Shown here: positions 35,075 through 45,996 of the stretch, one piece after another
How positions within the stretch are numbered: the stretch's first letter is position 1
How the letters are laid out: every line of letters begins with the position of its first letter
Source: Sophora flavescens
Lineage: Eukaryota; Streptophyta; Magnoliopsida; Fabales; Fabaceae
Assembly (NCBI GenBank): GCA_030762895.1
Contig: JAUPTC010000120.1
Span: 31,996-95,995, forward strand
Direction of reading: 5' to 3'
Length of the DNA: 64,000 bases
Made by a program: the position numbers and the translations under genes
The notes under the pieces: model-generated
The model's input: the letters and a program-made list of their open reading frames with translations, nothing else
Told to the model about the DNA's origin: nothing
Databases searched by the model: none

Positions 35075-35881
35075 ATTTCAAGGATCTTCTCACACAGCTA
35101 GGAGCAGCCTACAAGGCCATTGAATTGGATGAGGAAAGTAAGTCTCCTTTGGCTGCGCTTTCAATTGATTTCATGTCTCATACTTTGGTACATAATATCA
35201 ATTTCGTTATCTTAGTTACCTGCTTTCTGCTTTTGTTTTCCTTTCCCCTCTTATTACGTCTCTTGTCAGGAATTAACCCTTTCTGTCTTTTGAAGTTTGA
35301 AGATTTTATGATAATTGTAAATTTATAAAATTGCCTTGAGTCCAGAGTTACTTTGCTTTCTGTTAGCACTCATTATCTGCTTTATGCTATGATTTTTGCA
35401 TTATGAATGTGGAATATGCAAAAATAAAGTCTATCTAACCCCTAAATTGGGGTCTATTCTCTTCTACTCGGAGGGCTGCTATTCATTAATTTCAACAAAC
35501 TAATTTGTTAGCATGTGGTTTTTCAATCATTTTCTTTACCTATTTGAAGGTGATGGGGGTGATATCCAGTTAGCACTAGCTGAGTGGACAGGGCTTAGGA
35601 CTGTGCCTAACGTGTTTATTGGAGGAAAGCACATTGGTGGTTGTGACAGTAAGGCCACCCTCCCTTTTGCTTCCTTTCTATTCAGTCCCTATCTGCTTTA
35701 TCTTCCATGACTATTGAGGGGAAGGCCAAATAAATTGTTATTTTTCTATCTTCATTTTTGGTCTTTTTAACATTTTATCACTTGGGTCTTGCAGCTGTTT
35801 TGGAGAAACACCGGGCAGAGTCAACCGATTCCCCTTCTCAATGATGCTGGAGCCATCGCCAATAACTCTGCTCAGCTCTGA
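35075..35881 (+). pseudogene. GRXC2: Captured glutaredoxin C2-like gene fragment (three exons)
   Basis: Glutaredoxins reduce disulfides using glutathione. Three exons with clean GT/AG introns are visible: 35075-35137 (DLLTQLGAAYKAIELDEE), 35550-35648 (DGGDIQLALAEWTG, RTVPNVFIGGKHIGGCD) and 35795-35881 (VLEKHRA, then the tail). TVPNVFIGGKHIGGCD carries the TVP cis-proline and glutathione-binding GG motifs of class I CPYC-type glutaredoxins, closest to plant GRXC2. The N-terminal part with the CxxC active site is missing. A one-base insertion at about 35818 shifts the last exon; in the other frame the normal tail PLLNDAGAIANNSAQL ends at TGA 35879. It lies about 200 bp downstream of the transposase stop, same strand. 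It is transduplicated host sequence, not a functional enzyme. Confidence 0.92.
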
Positions 35882-36261
35882 ATAACCACAGAATGTTGTT
35901 AAATCAGTTAAATGATATGAAATAAGGAGAAATTGTATTATAAAACTGTTTGGTTGTAAAATAGTTCAGATACACAGATACTTATAAATTAATATATGTA
36001 TTTACATCTTGTAATTTTATTCCTTTCAATTAGAGTTTCCCTAGAAGTTCTGTAGAATCTTCAAATGCTTAGAATGCACGGATGATGATGATGATTTGAG
36101 TTTATTGATCATTGTTAATGTTATCAATGAGTATGAATTGTCAAAGTAGCTTGTTATATATGCATATGGATTGTGCTTCATTTCTTTGTGTAAACCTTCT
36201 GTTTTTTATAAACAATATGCAGGAATAGGTAAAGTTAAGAAATAGGTAAACTAAAAAAAAA
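35882..36261 (+). other. Glutaredoxin 3' flank and transposon spacer
   Basis: AT-rich, with no ORF. It may contain the 3' untranslated region captured with the glutaredoxin gene (for example TGTAATTTTATTCC near 36010) and then passes into the right subterminal repeats. I see no other feature. Confidence 0.5.
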
Positions 36262-36630
36262 AGGGAATAGATAGCGTTTGTTTTAACAAATGCTATCTAA
36301 AGGCAGACTTTAGATAGCATTTGTTAATACAAATGCTATCTAAAGTCTGCCTTTAGATAGCATTTGTTAAAACAAACGCTATCTAAAGGCTGATTTTAGA
36401 TAGCATTTGTATTAACAAATGCTATCTAAAGTCAGACTTTAGATAGCGGTTCCGTGTACAAACGCTATCTAAAGTCTGCCTTTAGATAGCGTTTGTACAC
36501 GGAAACGCTATCTAAGGTCACCTTTTAATAGCACTTCTTAAATACTATCTTTGCTAACGACTTTTAATAGCGGTGGCATAGATAGCAGTTACAAACGCTA
36601 TTAAAAGGCATCCGGAAACGTTATCTAAAG
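36262..36630. repeat. Right subterminal palindromic repeats, inner CACTA element
   Basis: Alternating direct and inverted copies of TTTAGATAGCATTTGT and ACAAATGCTATCTAAAG are separated by ~10-bp spacers such as GTCTGCC, so each pair can fold as a hairpin. The core matches the left-end array, although here ATTTGT versions prevail. Confidence 0.88.
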
Positions 36631-36647
36631 TGATTTCTGTTGTAGTG

Positions 36648-39423
36648 TCATGTTCTTCATTTTCTCTCTTTTTCTCTCTTAACCAAAAAGCTTGAGTTTG
36701 TGAAGAAAGTTGCCATTTCTTGCTCATTTCTTGTTCTTCAAGAGGTGATTCCTACTCTCTACCTTCATTTAATGTCATGTTCTTCATAATTTTTCATGTT
36801 TTGAAATCTTAGATCACCATGTTCAAGTTAGATTCAAGCTTATGTTCATAACTTTGAAAAATCACCATAAATCATAGAAAAATCTTAAAAATGTGAAACC
36901 ACTTTCTATGTTCTTATTATTATCTCTACTAACGTGATCTAAGAGATTGTTTCAAACAAAAGTTTCCTTCCCCTATTTCTAGCCTAGGCCGAATCATACA
37001 AAAAATGGGTATAGAAATTTGACTTCTTGTCATGGAAGTGATCATGTTAATCATCTATTGAACATGTATTAGTGATGAATCTAGGTTCTTATATCAAACT
37101 AAGATTCCTAGCCATAATTTCATGTCTTGGCCGAATCCTAGAGGAAAGGATGGATGGAATTTTTGTTCTTGCTTATGATGTATGACCATGTCTTTCATCA
37201 TACATCCTTGTATACTTGTTGAATCCTAGTTGGTTCATGAAACTAAAAACCCTAACCCTATGTTCTTGTGTTGGCGAATCTACCAATTTGAGGATTAGGA
37301 TGGTTTTGATTCTTAACTTTGTTGTTTAGCCTTAATCCATTTCCTTAAGTATATTAGGATCATTAATCCACGACTTAAGCAAATTTGGAGATTTTGAGCC
37401 ACAAAACCCTAAGAGGCCGTGACCTATTAGAGAGGATTAGGCGTTTGTTTAGCTTGTTTTGATTGGTTGTTTGGATGTGTTGTCGAAGGTTAAGTATAAA
37501 GCGGTGTACGTGAGTTTCCGGCTTCCGACGAATTAAATTCAACTTGTTGTGAATCTTCAAGAGGTAAGGGGAGCTTACCTGAGGGATTTTCTCGATAACT
37601 ATTTGTTTGTAGTGTGGTTTACATGATATAGATGTGGTTGTGGTTATTTGTTTATGTTGTTTACGTTGTGTTGTTTATCTGTGTATCGGTGTTTGATCTG
37701 CTTTTAATTTATTTAATTATCTGCAGTCGTATACTATATTGCTATGATGCATGATCTGCCTGGGGATATAATTCTGATAATTGTTGTTGAATGTTATTTG
37801 TGAGTGTTGTTTGAGAAGCCTGACAGTGGTCAGTGCACAACCGATTAATCAGATAAAAGCTTTAATAAGCTGTGTAAATTATATTCAATGTTTTATGGGA
37901 AATGTTAGAATATAATAGTGGTGGAAAAATATTATTATTTTAATAATTTATTAGTGTAAAAGTAAATTATGAGTCACAATGAGCGCGAAACCGTGAAAAT
38001 ATTTTTGCACTGCTAATTTTTATGTAAGAAATTCCGTAATATTAGAAAATGTTATTTTATGAAATTAATTGGTGAAAATAAGTTAATTATGATTTTAGAA
38101 AATTATTTAAGTGGAAAAAGCCAATTTTGGCTTAAAAAGCTTAAAAAAAATAATATTTGACGGCAAATTTGAAAAAAGTGTAGACGGCAAGTGTTTTGAT
38201 ACGGCAGTGCATATTTTGAGAAAGTTAAAACCTCAAGTGACTCATTTTTGTGAAAAAACTAAGTTGCATTATTAAAAGATTTTATTGATGAATTTCCAAT
38301 TTTAAAGAATTTTCTGAAAACGAAAAATAAATTCAACTGTGTTGAAAGTGCTGTTGAACTTAGTAGCCGAGACATCGGGGTACTAAGGTTCTTTGTTGTT
38401 ATGGACTTGGGGTCCTTTGGACTATGAGGTCCTGTAGACTTGGTGTCTACTGTATACGTTGTGTATACTGTGTTTAAACATTTAAGATGTTTTCTACTAC
38501 CACGAACCTAAGACTGATTGCAAGGTCGAGAGGTGTCGTGATTGAGCACTCGGACTGTGAGGTCCTGTGTTTTAATGAAAGTTTTAAAGATGGTTAAAAC
38601 TGTGTGAGTCGTAAGCCATTTTGAGCTTCGGCAAAGAAAGATTGAGCACAAAGAAAAGTGTCAAGAACAGAGTGTTTTTCCATGCATTTGGCAGACGTGC
38701 CTGTGTTCTGACTGCGTGTCTGTGGCTGTGGGCCTGTGTTCTGACTGTGTGTCTGTGACTGCGTGTCTGTGGCTGTGGGCCTGTAACTATCGAGTCTGAT
38801 CAACTCATCACCATGTTGGAGATATCTCATGAGATTAAGTGTGAATGTTTAGATGATGGATAGAAGTGTTCATGCATAGTTTTCCAATGTTGATGTTTGG
38901 GGTGTGAAACCCACTGATAAACTGTATGCTATAATTGAGATGTTTATGTATATGTGTATGTGTCTTCTTTTGTGCTAGCATTTAGTTATCGTGTTAAATC
39001 CATATATTGGCGTCTCACCCTTACAAACATATCAGAGTCGCACAAGGAGTATGACCTCTACAAGAAGGAGGAGGCTGTTTAGTTCGGGGCATGTTGTTGC
39101 TGCTTCTATGGGTGGTAGTGTCAGTTAGTTACGACCAGCTTAGGTCCTATTGTGTTATATTATGTTGTAAGAGTAAATTAAACTGGTAAGGATCTAGGTG
39201 TGAAAACATATGTGGCATTATAGTTGTATAACTTATATACAGTATGTATTTAAGTGTGGTTTGATTTCGTTGTTGTTGTCTTGAGGATTAAAAGAAAAAA
39301 ATTTATCACCATATTTTGAAAAGTTGAACGTTGAGAAAACATTATTTTTCGAAAGCAACCAGGAAATTAAGTTTTATTTCCGCAAAAGGGTAGAAATGTG
39401 ATGACCCGAATTAGGGTGTCACA
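36648..39423 (+). repeat. 3' LTR of the gag-only element, second part
   Basis: The sequence resumes TCATGTTCTTCATTTTCTC, continuous with the LTR half at 28264-29497, and matches 23511-26374 to the terminal GGTGTCACA. Differences from the 5' LTR include the shorter TGTCTGTG minisatellite (38700-38780) and a missing segment of about 23 bp near 37930 (GGAAAAATAATGAGTTTTG is present only in the 5' LTR). The satellite follows directly, ATTAGGGCTTTGGG. Confidence 0.93.
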
Positions 39424-41998
39424 ATTAGGGCTTTGGGTTACAATTAGGATTTTGGGTTAAAATTAGTGTTTAGGATCAAAATTAGGGTTTTGGGTTTGAA
39501 TCAGGGTTTTGAGTTTAAAATAGGATTTTGGGTCAAAATAGGGTTAAAATTAGGGTTTAGGGTAAAAATTTAGGGTTTCGGGTCAAAATTTAGGTTCTGG
39601 GTCAAAATTAGGGTTTAGGGTTTGAATTAGGGTTAGAATTAGGCTTTTGGGTAAAATTAGGGTTTCGGGTCAAAATTAGGGTTCTCGGTCAAATTTAGGG
39701 TTTAGGGTTTGAATTAAGGTTTTGAGTTAAAAATAGGGTTTTGGGTCGAAAATTAGGTTATAATTAGGGTTTTGGGTCAAAATTAAGGCTCTGGGTTAAA
39801 ATTAGGATTTTGGGTCAAAATTAGGGTTTTTGGTACAAATTAGGGTTTAGGGTTTGAATTAGGGTTTTGAGTTAAAAATAAGTTTTTGTGTCAAAAATAG
39901 GGTTAGAATTAGGGTTTTGGGTTAAAATTAGGGTTCTGGGTCAAAATTTGGGCTTAGGGTTAGAATTTGGGGTAGAATTAGGGGTTTTGGGTAAAATTAG
40001 GGTTTCGGGTCAAAATTAGGGTTCGGGGTCAAATTTTGGGTTTAGGGTCAAAATTAGGGTTTAGGGTTTGAAATAGGGTTTTGGGTCAAATTAGGGTTAG
40101 AATTAGGGTTTTGGGTTAAAATTAGGGTCTTGGGTCAAACATAGGGTTTAGGGTTTGAATTAGGGTTTTGAGTTAAAAATAGGTTTTTGGGTCAGAAATA
40201 GGGTTAGAATTAGGGTTTAGGGTTAAAATTAGGGTTTCAGGTTAAATTTTGGGTTTTGGATCAAAATTAGGGTTTAGGGTTTGAATTAGGGTTTTGATTT
40301 AAAAATAGGATTTTGGGTCAAAAATAGGGTTAGAATTAGGGTTTTGGGTCAAAATTAGGGCTTTGGGTTAAAATTAGGATTTTGGGTTAAAATTAGGGTT
40401 TGGTTTAAAATTAGGGTTTCGAGTCAAAATTAGGGTTCTAGGTCAAAATTAGGGTTTAGGGTTAGAATTAGGCTTTTGGGTAAAGTTTGAGTTTCGGGTC
40501 AAAATTAGGGTTCTGGGTCAAATTTTGGGTCCAAATTAGGGTTTAGGGTTTGAATTAGGTTTTGAGTTTAAAATAGGGTTTTGGGAAAAATTACGGTTCT
40601 AGGTCAAGTTTAAGGTTTAGGATCAAAACTAGGGTTTAGGGTTTGAAATAGGATTTTTAGTTTAAAATAGGGTTTTGGGTCAAAAATAGGGTTAGAATTA
40701 GGGTTTTGGGATAAAATTAGGGTTTTGAGTTAAAATTAGGGTTTTGGGAAAAATTTGGGTTCTGGGTCAAATTTAGGGTTAAAATTAGGGTTTAGTGTTT
40801 GAATTAGTGTTTTGAGTTTAAAATAGGGTTTAGAATTAGGGTTAGAATAGGGTTTTGGGTCAAACATAGGGTGTAGGGTTTGAATTAGGGTTTTGAGTTA
40901 AAAACAGGTTTTTGGGTCAGAAATAGGGTTATGATTAGGGTTTTCGGTTAAAATTATGGTGTCAGGTCAAATTTTGGGCTTAGGGTCAAAATTCGGGCCT
41001 TGGGTTAAAATTAGGGCTTTGGGTTAAAATTAGGGTTTCGTGTCAAATTTAGGGTTTCGGATCAAAATTAGGGTTTAGGGTTTGAAATAGGGTTTTGAGT
41101 TTATAATAGGGTTTTGGGTCAAAAATAAAGTTAGAATTAGGGTTTTGGGTCAAAATTAGGGCTTTGGGTTAAAATTGGGGTTTTGGGTCAAATTTTGGGT
41201 TTTGGGTCCAATTTAGGGTTTAGGGTTTGAATTTGGGTTTTAGGTTAAAACTAGGATTTCGGATCAAAATTAGGGTTTTGGGTCAATTTTAGGGTTTAGT
41301 TTCGAAATTAGGGTTTGAATTAGGGATTTGTGTTAAAAATAGGGTTTTGGGTCAAAAATAAGGTTAGAATTAGGGTTTTGGGTTAAAATTTAGGGTTTCG
41401 GGTCAAAATTACAATTCTGGGTCAAATTTAGGGTAAAATTAGGGTTAGGGTTTGAATTAGGTTCTGAGTTTAAAATAGGGTTTTGGGTCAAAAATAGGGT
41501 AAGAATTAGGATTTTAGGTCAAAAATAGGGTTAGAATTAGGGTTAGAATTTTCGGGGTTAAAATTCGGGTTCTGGGTCAAAAATAGGGTTTAGGGTTTGA
41601 ATTAGGGTTTTGAGTTTAAAATAGGTTTTTGGTTCAAAAATAGGGTTAGAATTAGGGTTTTGGGTTAAAATTAGGGTTGTGGGTCAAAATTAGGACTTAG
41701 TGTTAGAATTTGGGTTAGAATTAGGGTTTTGGGTAAAATTAGGGTTTCGGTTCAAAATTAGTGTTCGGGGTCAAATTTAGGGTTTTGGGTCAAAATTAGG
41801 GTTTAGGGTTTGAAATAGGGTTTTGGGTCAAAAATTGGGTTAGAATTTGGTTTTTAGGTCAAAATTAGGGCTTTGGGTTAAAATTAGGGTTTTGGGCCAA
41901 ACATAGGATTTAGGGTTAGAATTAGGGTTTTCAATTAAAAATAGGTTTTTGGGTCAGAAATACGGTAAGAATTTGGGTTTCGGGTTAAAATTAGGGTT
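39424..41998 (+). repeat. Satellite array, middle block
   Basis: Same unit types and orientation as the left block, between the retroelement and the large CACTA transposon. A run at about 40855-41065 (GGGTCAAACATAGGG through TCGGGCCTTGGG) has a diverged copy at about 53370-53590, beyond the CACTA insertion. No other feature is seen. Confidence 0.95.
41996..41998. other. Target-site duplication GTT, left copy of the large CACTA element
   Basis: GTT at 41996-41998 and GTT at 51286-51288 flank the element. Joining the flanks restores ordinary satellite sequence. Confidence 0.9.
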
Positions 41999-42022
41999 CA
42001 CTAGTGCACAAAGGGGATTCCA

Positions 42023-42365
42023 CATCGGTTATTTTTGGCTTTCCACATCGGTTTTGAAACTGATGTGGAAACGACCGATGTGGTTTATTGCCACTTTACA
42101 CATCGGTTTTAAAATCGATGTGTAAAGTATATCTTAAACATCGGTTTAATACTAACCGATGTGTAAAATTAATTTAGCAATTGATAAGCAGTTGTAAATT
42201 TAACTTTCTACATCGGTTTTTCCTAAAACCGATGTGTAAAATTGACCTTCTACATCGGTTTTCTAAAGAACCGATGTGTAAAGTTAAATTTACACATCGG
42301 TTTTATGTAAAACCGATGTAGAAAGTTAAATATACACATCGGTTACTGAGAACCGATGTGTAAAA
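42023..42365. repeat. Left subterminal palindromes (ACATCGGTT), large CACTA element
   Basis: About ten inverted pairs such as CACATCGGTTTTATGTAAAACCGATG (near 42294) are packed within ~340 bp. Each can form a hairpin with a 4-10 bp loop. By analogy with En/Spm these are binding sites for the element's own DNA-binding protein; this is inference. Confidence 0.9.
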
Positions 42366-42889
42366 TCTCTTTTTTTTTTAATGTGTTATTTAAAGTTCAA
42401 TCATAACTGTTTCACTAATGCAGATCAATAAACAAACCAAAGACCACGATCAAACAAGAAACAACAACAGAACACCAAACCAGTTTTGACACAATCATTC
42501 AAAAGCAAAACATACTTCATTCAATTTTCTTATGAATGAAAACAACACTTTATCAAAGCTACATCAAAACACGAGAGAAGAAAAATTGAACAAGACCTGA
42601 GAACAAATACATATCATCAGTCAAAGGTACTAACACTATAGCTAGTATATGATAAGTTTTTAAACTAACTACATATATACAAACTATGGGTGGTACACTT
42701 CAAGAAAGAAAGTTGCCCAACGCCTCTTTATGATGTTGATGTCAGAACCAGACAATGGAGATGGATTGTTGAATATCTGCAAGTTTAATTGGACAAAAGA
42801 TTATTAATTTTAAGTAATAAACTTACATAAAACATATAACGAATCTATACTATTACTTCTAATTGTGTCAATTAACATTTACCTCACTC
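42366..42889 (-). other. 3' untranslated/spacer region of the large CACTA element
   Basis: AT-rich sequence between the subterminal repeats and the last protease-like exon on the minus strand. I see no reading frame or repeat of note. Confidence 0.5.
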
Positions 42890-44380
42890 CATCTTTCGGT
42901 GATCCCGGAGGAGATAATTTCCAACATCCACTTGCATCACATAGTAGCCACATTCCCATGACCCACGTTGTATACGTGACTACGTACAAATGAAACCCAA
43001 TTAGAATATGAGGAATTAAATAAAATAGAAATCAATTATTGTACCCACTGCATTTGATGCATTTGAACTAATAAATATCTTACGCTGGGAATAATCCATC
43101 CGATAGCCCGAGCACGCCTTTCACCACGCTGCATGTGGGATGCATTAATAGACCTATCATGACAAAAACATTAATTAAAGTATATATAATAGATTTCAGA
43201 TAATTAAAACAACTGCATTACTGATTATAAAGTATTTTAACGCTTACGTTTCGATGATCGTCTTGAGTTCATTCGCGGCTTATGTCCCAATGAGCGAAGA
43301 AGACCACGACGTTCATTCTTGGGTACAAGAGCAACAGTTGCCAATGCTTGCTGTATTTGCGGAACAATTAGTGACTGTAAGTCATATATAGTTATACTTA
43401 AATTAATAACCGGTACTTACTTATTGAGATAAGGCGCAAGATAGAATTGATGATCGTCTCGGGCAAGTATATCACGTATGGTAGTGACCGGGTCTTCCGA
43501 TGCTACGAGAACATCACCCTGAATGAACATGGGGTCAATGAACCCATAAAGGGCGAGGTTACCATTATCGACTAACATACGATGCAGATACCTAATATAT
43601 TGGAAAAACATGTTAATTATCATTGTATTTAAAAATTAATTACGTACTTAACTTATAAATAAAATGTACTTACGTGCACCAAAACGATATTTGTGCAAAA
43701 CTGGCCATTTCTTTATTGAGTGCCATCTCCATAAGTTCTTTCTTTGGTATATACAGTTCACCAGGGCTGGCATCATGTTCCAACGTTACCAATGCTGCAT
43801 CATCCTCCATGGTGACAACCTGTATAGCAAGATCTTTGAAAACATCACCATGGCCAGGTGCCCCTTTGTCGATCCCCTAAACAACATACATATATATTAG
43901 TAATCACGGATAATTAAGTTATTTAATTCGTTATGAACTAAATGGTCAAATGAATACCTTGACAGGAGCAGACATCTCTGGTCTTCCTAGATCCGACCTT
44001 TTAGGCACAATATCATTTCCAACATCCTATAACAAATACAAATAAAGCATTATCTTTAAACAATAATAAATATATTTCAACTATGAATATAGAAAAACAC
44101 AACTAACCGAATACCTCAGATGCAACAAGAAAGGTGACCAGTCTTCTTGGCCAGGAGGATGAAGTTACCGGGGGCCGACCCACTTGTTTGAACCTCCTCG
44201 GTGGGCACCGGGACTCGAGCATCAGCATCTCGAATAATCTCAACAGACACCCTCAGATGATCGTCCGGTAATAACCGATGGTGTATGGTATTACCTAACT
44301 TATTATATGCCCTACCCAATGCCACTAAGCGGCGATGATGATGATGATCATCAACATACAGCTCACACCTATCAGGGTCG

Positions 44381-44432
<52 letters not shown>

Positions 44433-45827
44433 TTTCAGGATGATGAGGAGGATCACATGAGCCCTTAGTGCTCACATGGACAGAGGGTTGGACAGAGGGT
44501 TAGACACCGGCTGTCATCTGCTGGGACAAAGAAGTAAATATTGCCATCTGCTGGGCAAACTGCTCGTTCATCTCCTGTCGAAGCTCAGCTGCAATCTCCT
44601 GTTTTAGTTGTGCTCTATCTGCAACCGAATCCCTGTGGCATTGGTGTGAAGATGAACCATGGTATTGGCGAATGCCGACTCCCCATCCAACACCAATGAC
44701 ACGGCCCGGGTGGTCTGGTTTACCGATGGCAGTAGATAAGATATCATTGCGTCCTCTAGGAACAAAGGTTCCTTGGGTTAGCTGATCATCCAAGGCATCC
44801 TATCACATAAAAATATCAGGTCACATTACAATTCGGTAACAATCTTAAAATGACAATTACAACAAACTATACTTACAATCCTCTCAGCTACTTGGCGGGC
44901 CTCCTCGGATGTATATTGTCCCGTTTTTCTTTGTCGGCCCCTCTTCCATGAACGATGGCGTGGGGGTGGAGGTGGATCAACAACCTCCGGAAGATTTTCA
45001 GCATTAGGATCCGCTTGAGATGCTGCCTGCTGACGTGCTTTCTTTTCCTCTTCAACCATTTTCTTAACAAGCTTTTTATATCCCCCACGAGACATGACAT
45101 GGGGGTAGACATTCTTGCTTTGGTTTTCCTGCCCCTTTTTCCTCTTCTCCTGTTATAAATAAAAGACAATTAAATTACATAAGTAAATGAAATTAATGCA
45201 ATTACATAAATTTAGAGACAAATCAAATAAGTTAACCTGAAAGCTGGGATCACATCGGCTTCGAACAAAGCGATCCCACGTCGCCTTGTCAAGAAACGGA
45301 TACACCTCAAGTGGGTTCTTTTTACTTTTTGGACCGAATATATAGTATCTGCCCAGGTCGGCCTTAAAACCCCTCCAACGCTCTCCAGCATACTTCAGCA
45401 AACGCTTCTTCATAGCGTATGTATCCGGTATGTCAAATGTCAACTACATTAAGACCAAAAGAATCAACGAATTACTGTATGATATTATTAAGATAAAAAT
45501 AAAGTAGATACAGACAAACACAGGACGTAGAAGTATAGATACCAGAATACTCTCCCATATCTGCTCCTTCACGTCCGCCGGTACATCTCTCCACCTATCA
45601 ATGAGTATACTAGGCCTGTTCCTAGCAAGGGTCGCCACAAAACTGGTAAACTGATCTTCCATTGGCCCAATAGGTTTGAGGTTATCATCAAAATCTACTC
45701 TTATCCTCTGATTTGACCCACGGTTGGCAGTCAAATGCCTCATCCGTGTGGCACGTCTACCCTTTCTACCGGTAGACGGGGTCTCTGACCCACTGCATGA
45801 AGGAGGTGTATCCTCATGATCAGCCAT
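42890..45827 (-). pseudogene. CACTA second gene: Transposase_24-like, DUF8039-like and Ulp1/C48-like protein
   Basis: The likely start is the ATG at 45827 (MADHEDTPPSCSGSETPS). Exons include 45827-45542 (PSILIDRWRDVPADVKEQIW), about 45436-45239 (KRLLKYAGERWRGFKADLG, then a VRSRCDPSFQ end), about 45150-44878 (basic, Pro-rich), about 44799-44110, 44026-43958, about 43877-43674 (GELYIPKKELMEMALNKEMA), about 43592-43419 (YGFIDPMFIQGD, FYLAPYL) and about 43358-42890. The last carries HWQLLLLYPRMNVVVFF (catalytic His) and, further on, ECGYYVMQVDVG (catalytic Cys). The first exons match plant Transposase_24; the end matches an Ulp1-like cysteine protease. An in-frame TAA at 44500-44502, a shift near 44130 (the WPRRLVTF motif is out of frame) and a TGA after the His motif disable it. 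A poly-Asp tract lies in the DUF8039-like exon. Confidence 0.82.
44377..44433 (-). repeat. (GAT)n microsatellite encoding poly-aspartate
   Basis: About 18 tandem ATC triplets on the plus strand encode a run of Asp residues in the minus-strand gene, between PENDD and DRCELYVDD. It is in frame, so length changes would not shift the frame. Further short GAT runs follow at 44333-44348. Confidence 0.92.
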
Positions 45828-45996
45828 GTATACCTGTTTAAACACAAAAAAAAAAAAACTTGTTAGTATGTCAGGATAAATATCAAACATAACTTATAAA
45901 TATCGATCAACGTACATAAACATAACTTATAAATATCAACGTAAACACATAATATGCCAAACTTGATGGTAATATCAAACTAAACTTACTTTGTGG

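Larger units (their letters stand above)
29498..36647 (+). mobile_element. CACTA (En/Spm) transposon, 7,150 bp, inner element carrying captured gene fragments
   Basis: The termini are perfect 12-bp inverted repeats, CACTACAACAGA at the left and TCTGTTGTAGTG at the right, flanked by TCA. Palindromic subterminal arrays occupy about 29512-29865 and 36262-36630. All genes read on the plus strand: an anamorsin-like exon, a deletion-fused transposase with a protease-like C-terminal part, and a glutaredoxin fragment. The transposase lacks the middle of the DDE domain and carries stops and frameshifts, so the element can move only if helped by a relative. The intact termini are compatible with that. 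Confidence 0.93.
22289..39423 (+). mobile_element. Gag-only Ty3/gypsy LTR retroelement, with a nested CACTA insertion
   Basis: The element is inserted in the satellite. It has LTRs bounded by TGTAACACCCCG and GGTGTCACA, a primer binding site after the first LTR, a gag reading frame and a polypurine-like tract before the second LTR. The internal region is only about 1.9 kb and holds no protease, reverse transcriptase, RNase H or integrase, so the element is non-autonomous. Removing the nested transposon gives about 10 kb. The three CCHC zinc knuckles and the primer site match the Ty3/gypsy superfamily, and I infer a Tekay/Del-like lineage from the gag style and long LTRs. The arrangement resembles published TR-GAG elements. 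Satellite flanks on both sides fit the 5-bp near-duplication. Confidence 0.9.

Noticed and set aside
35075..35881. Intact host glutaredoxin gene
   Set aside because: The CxxC active-site exon is missing, the last exon is frameshifted, and it lies inside a transposon.
42023..42365. CRISPR-like array of short palindromic repeats
   Set aside because: The repeats alternate in orientation, spacing is irregular, and the position inside CACTA terminal repeats of a plant genome explains them as subterminal sites.
43664..43900. Plus-strand ORFs over the large CACTA element
   Set aside because: They are antisense to well-supported minus-strand exons.
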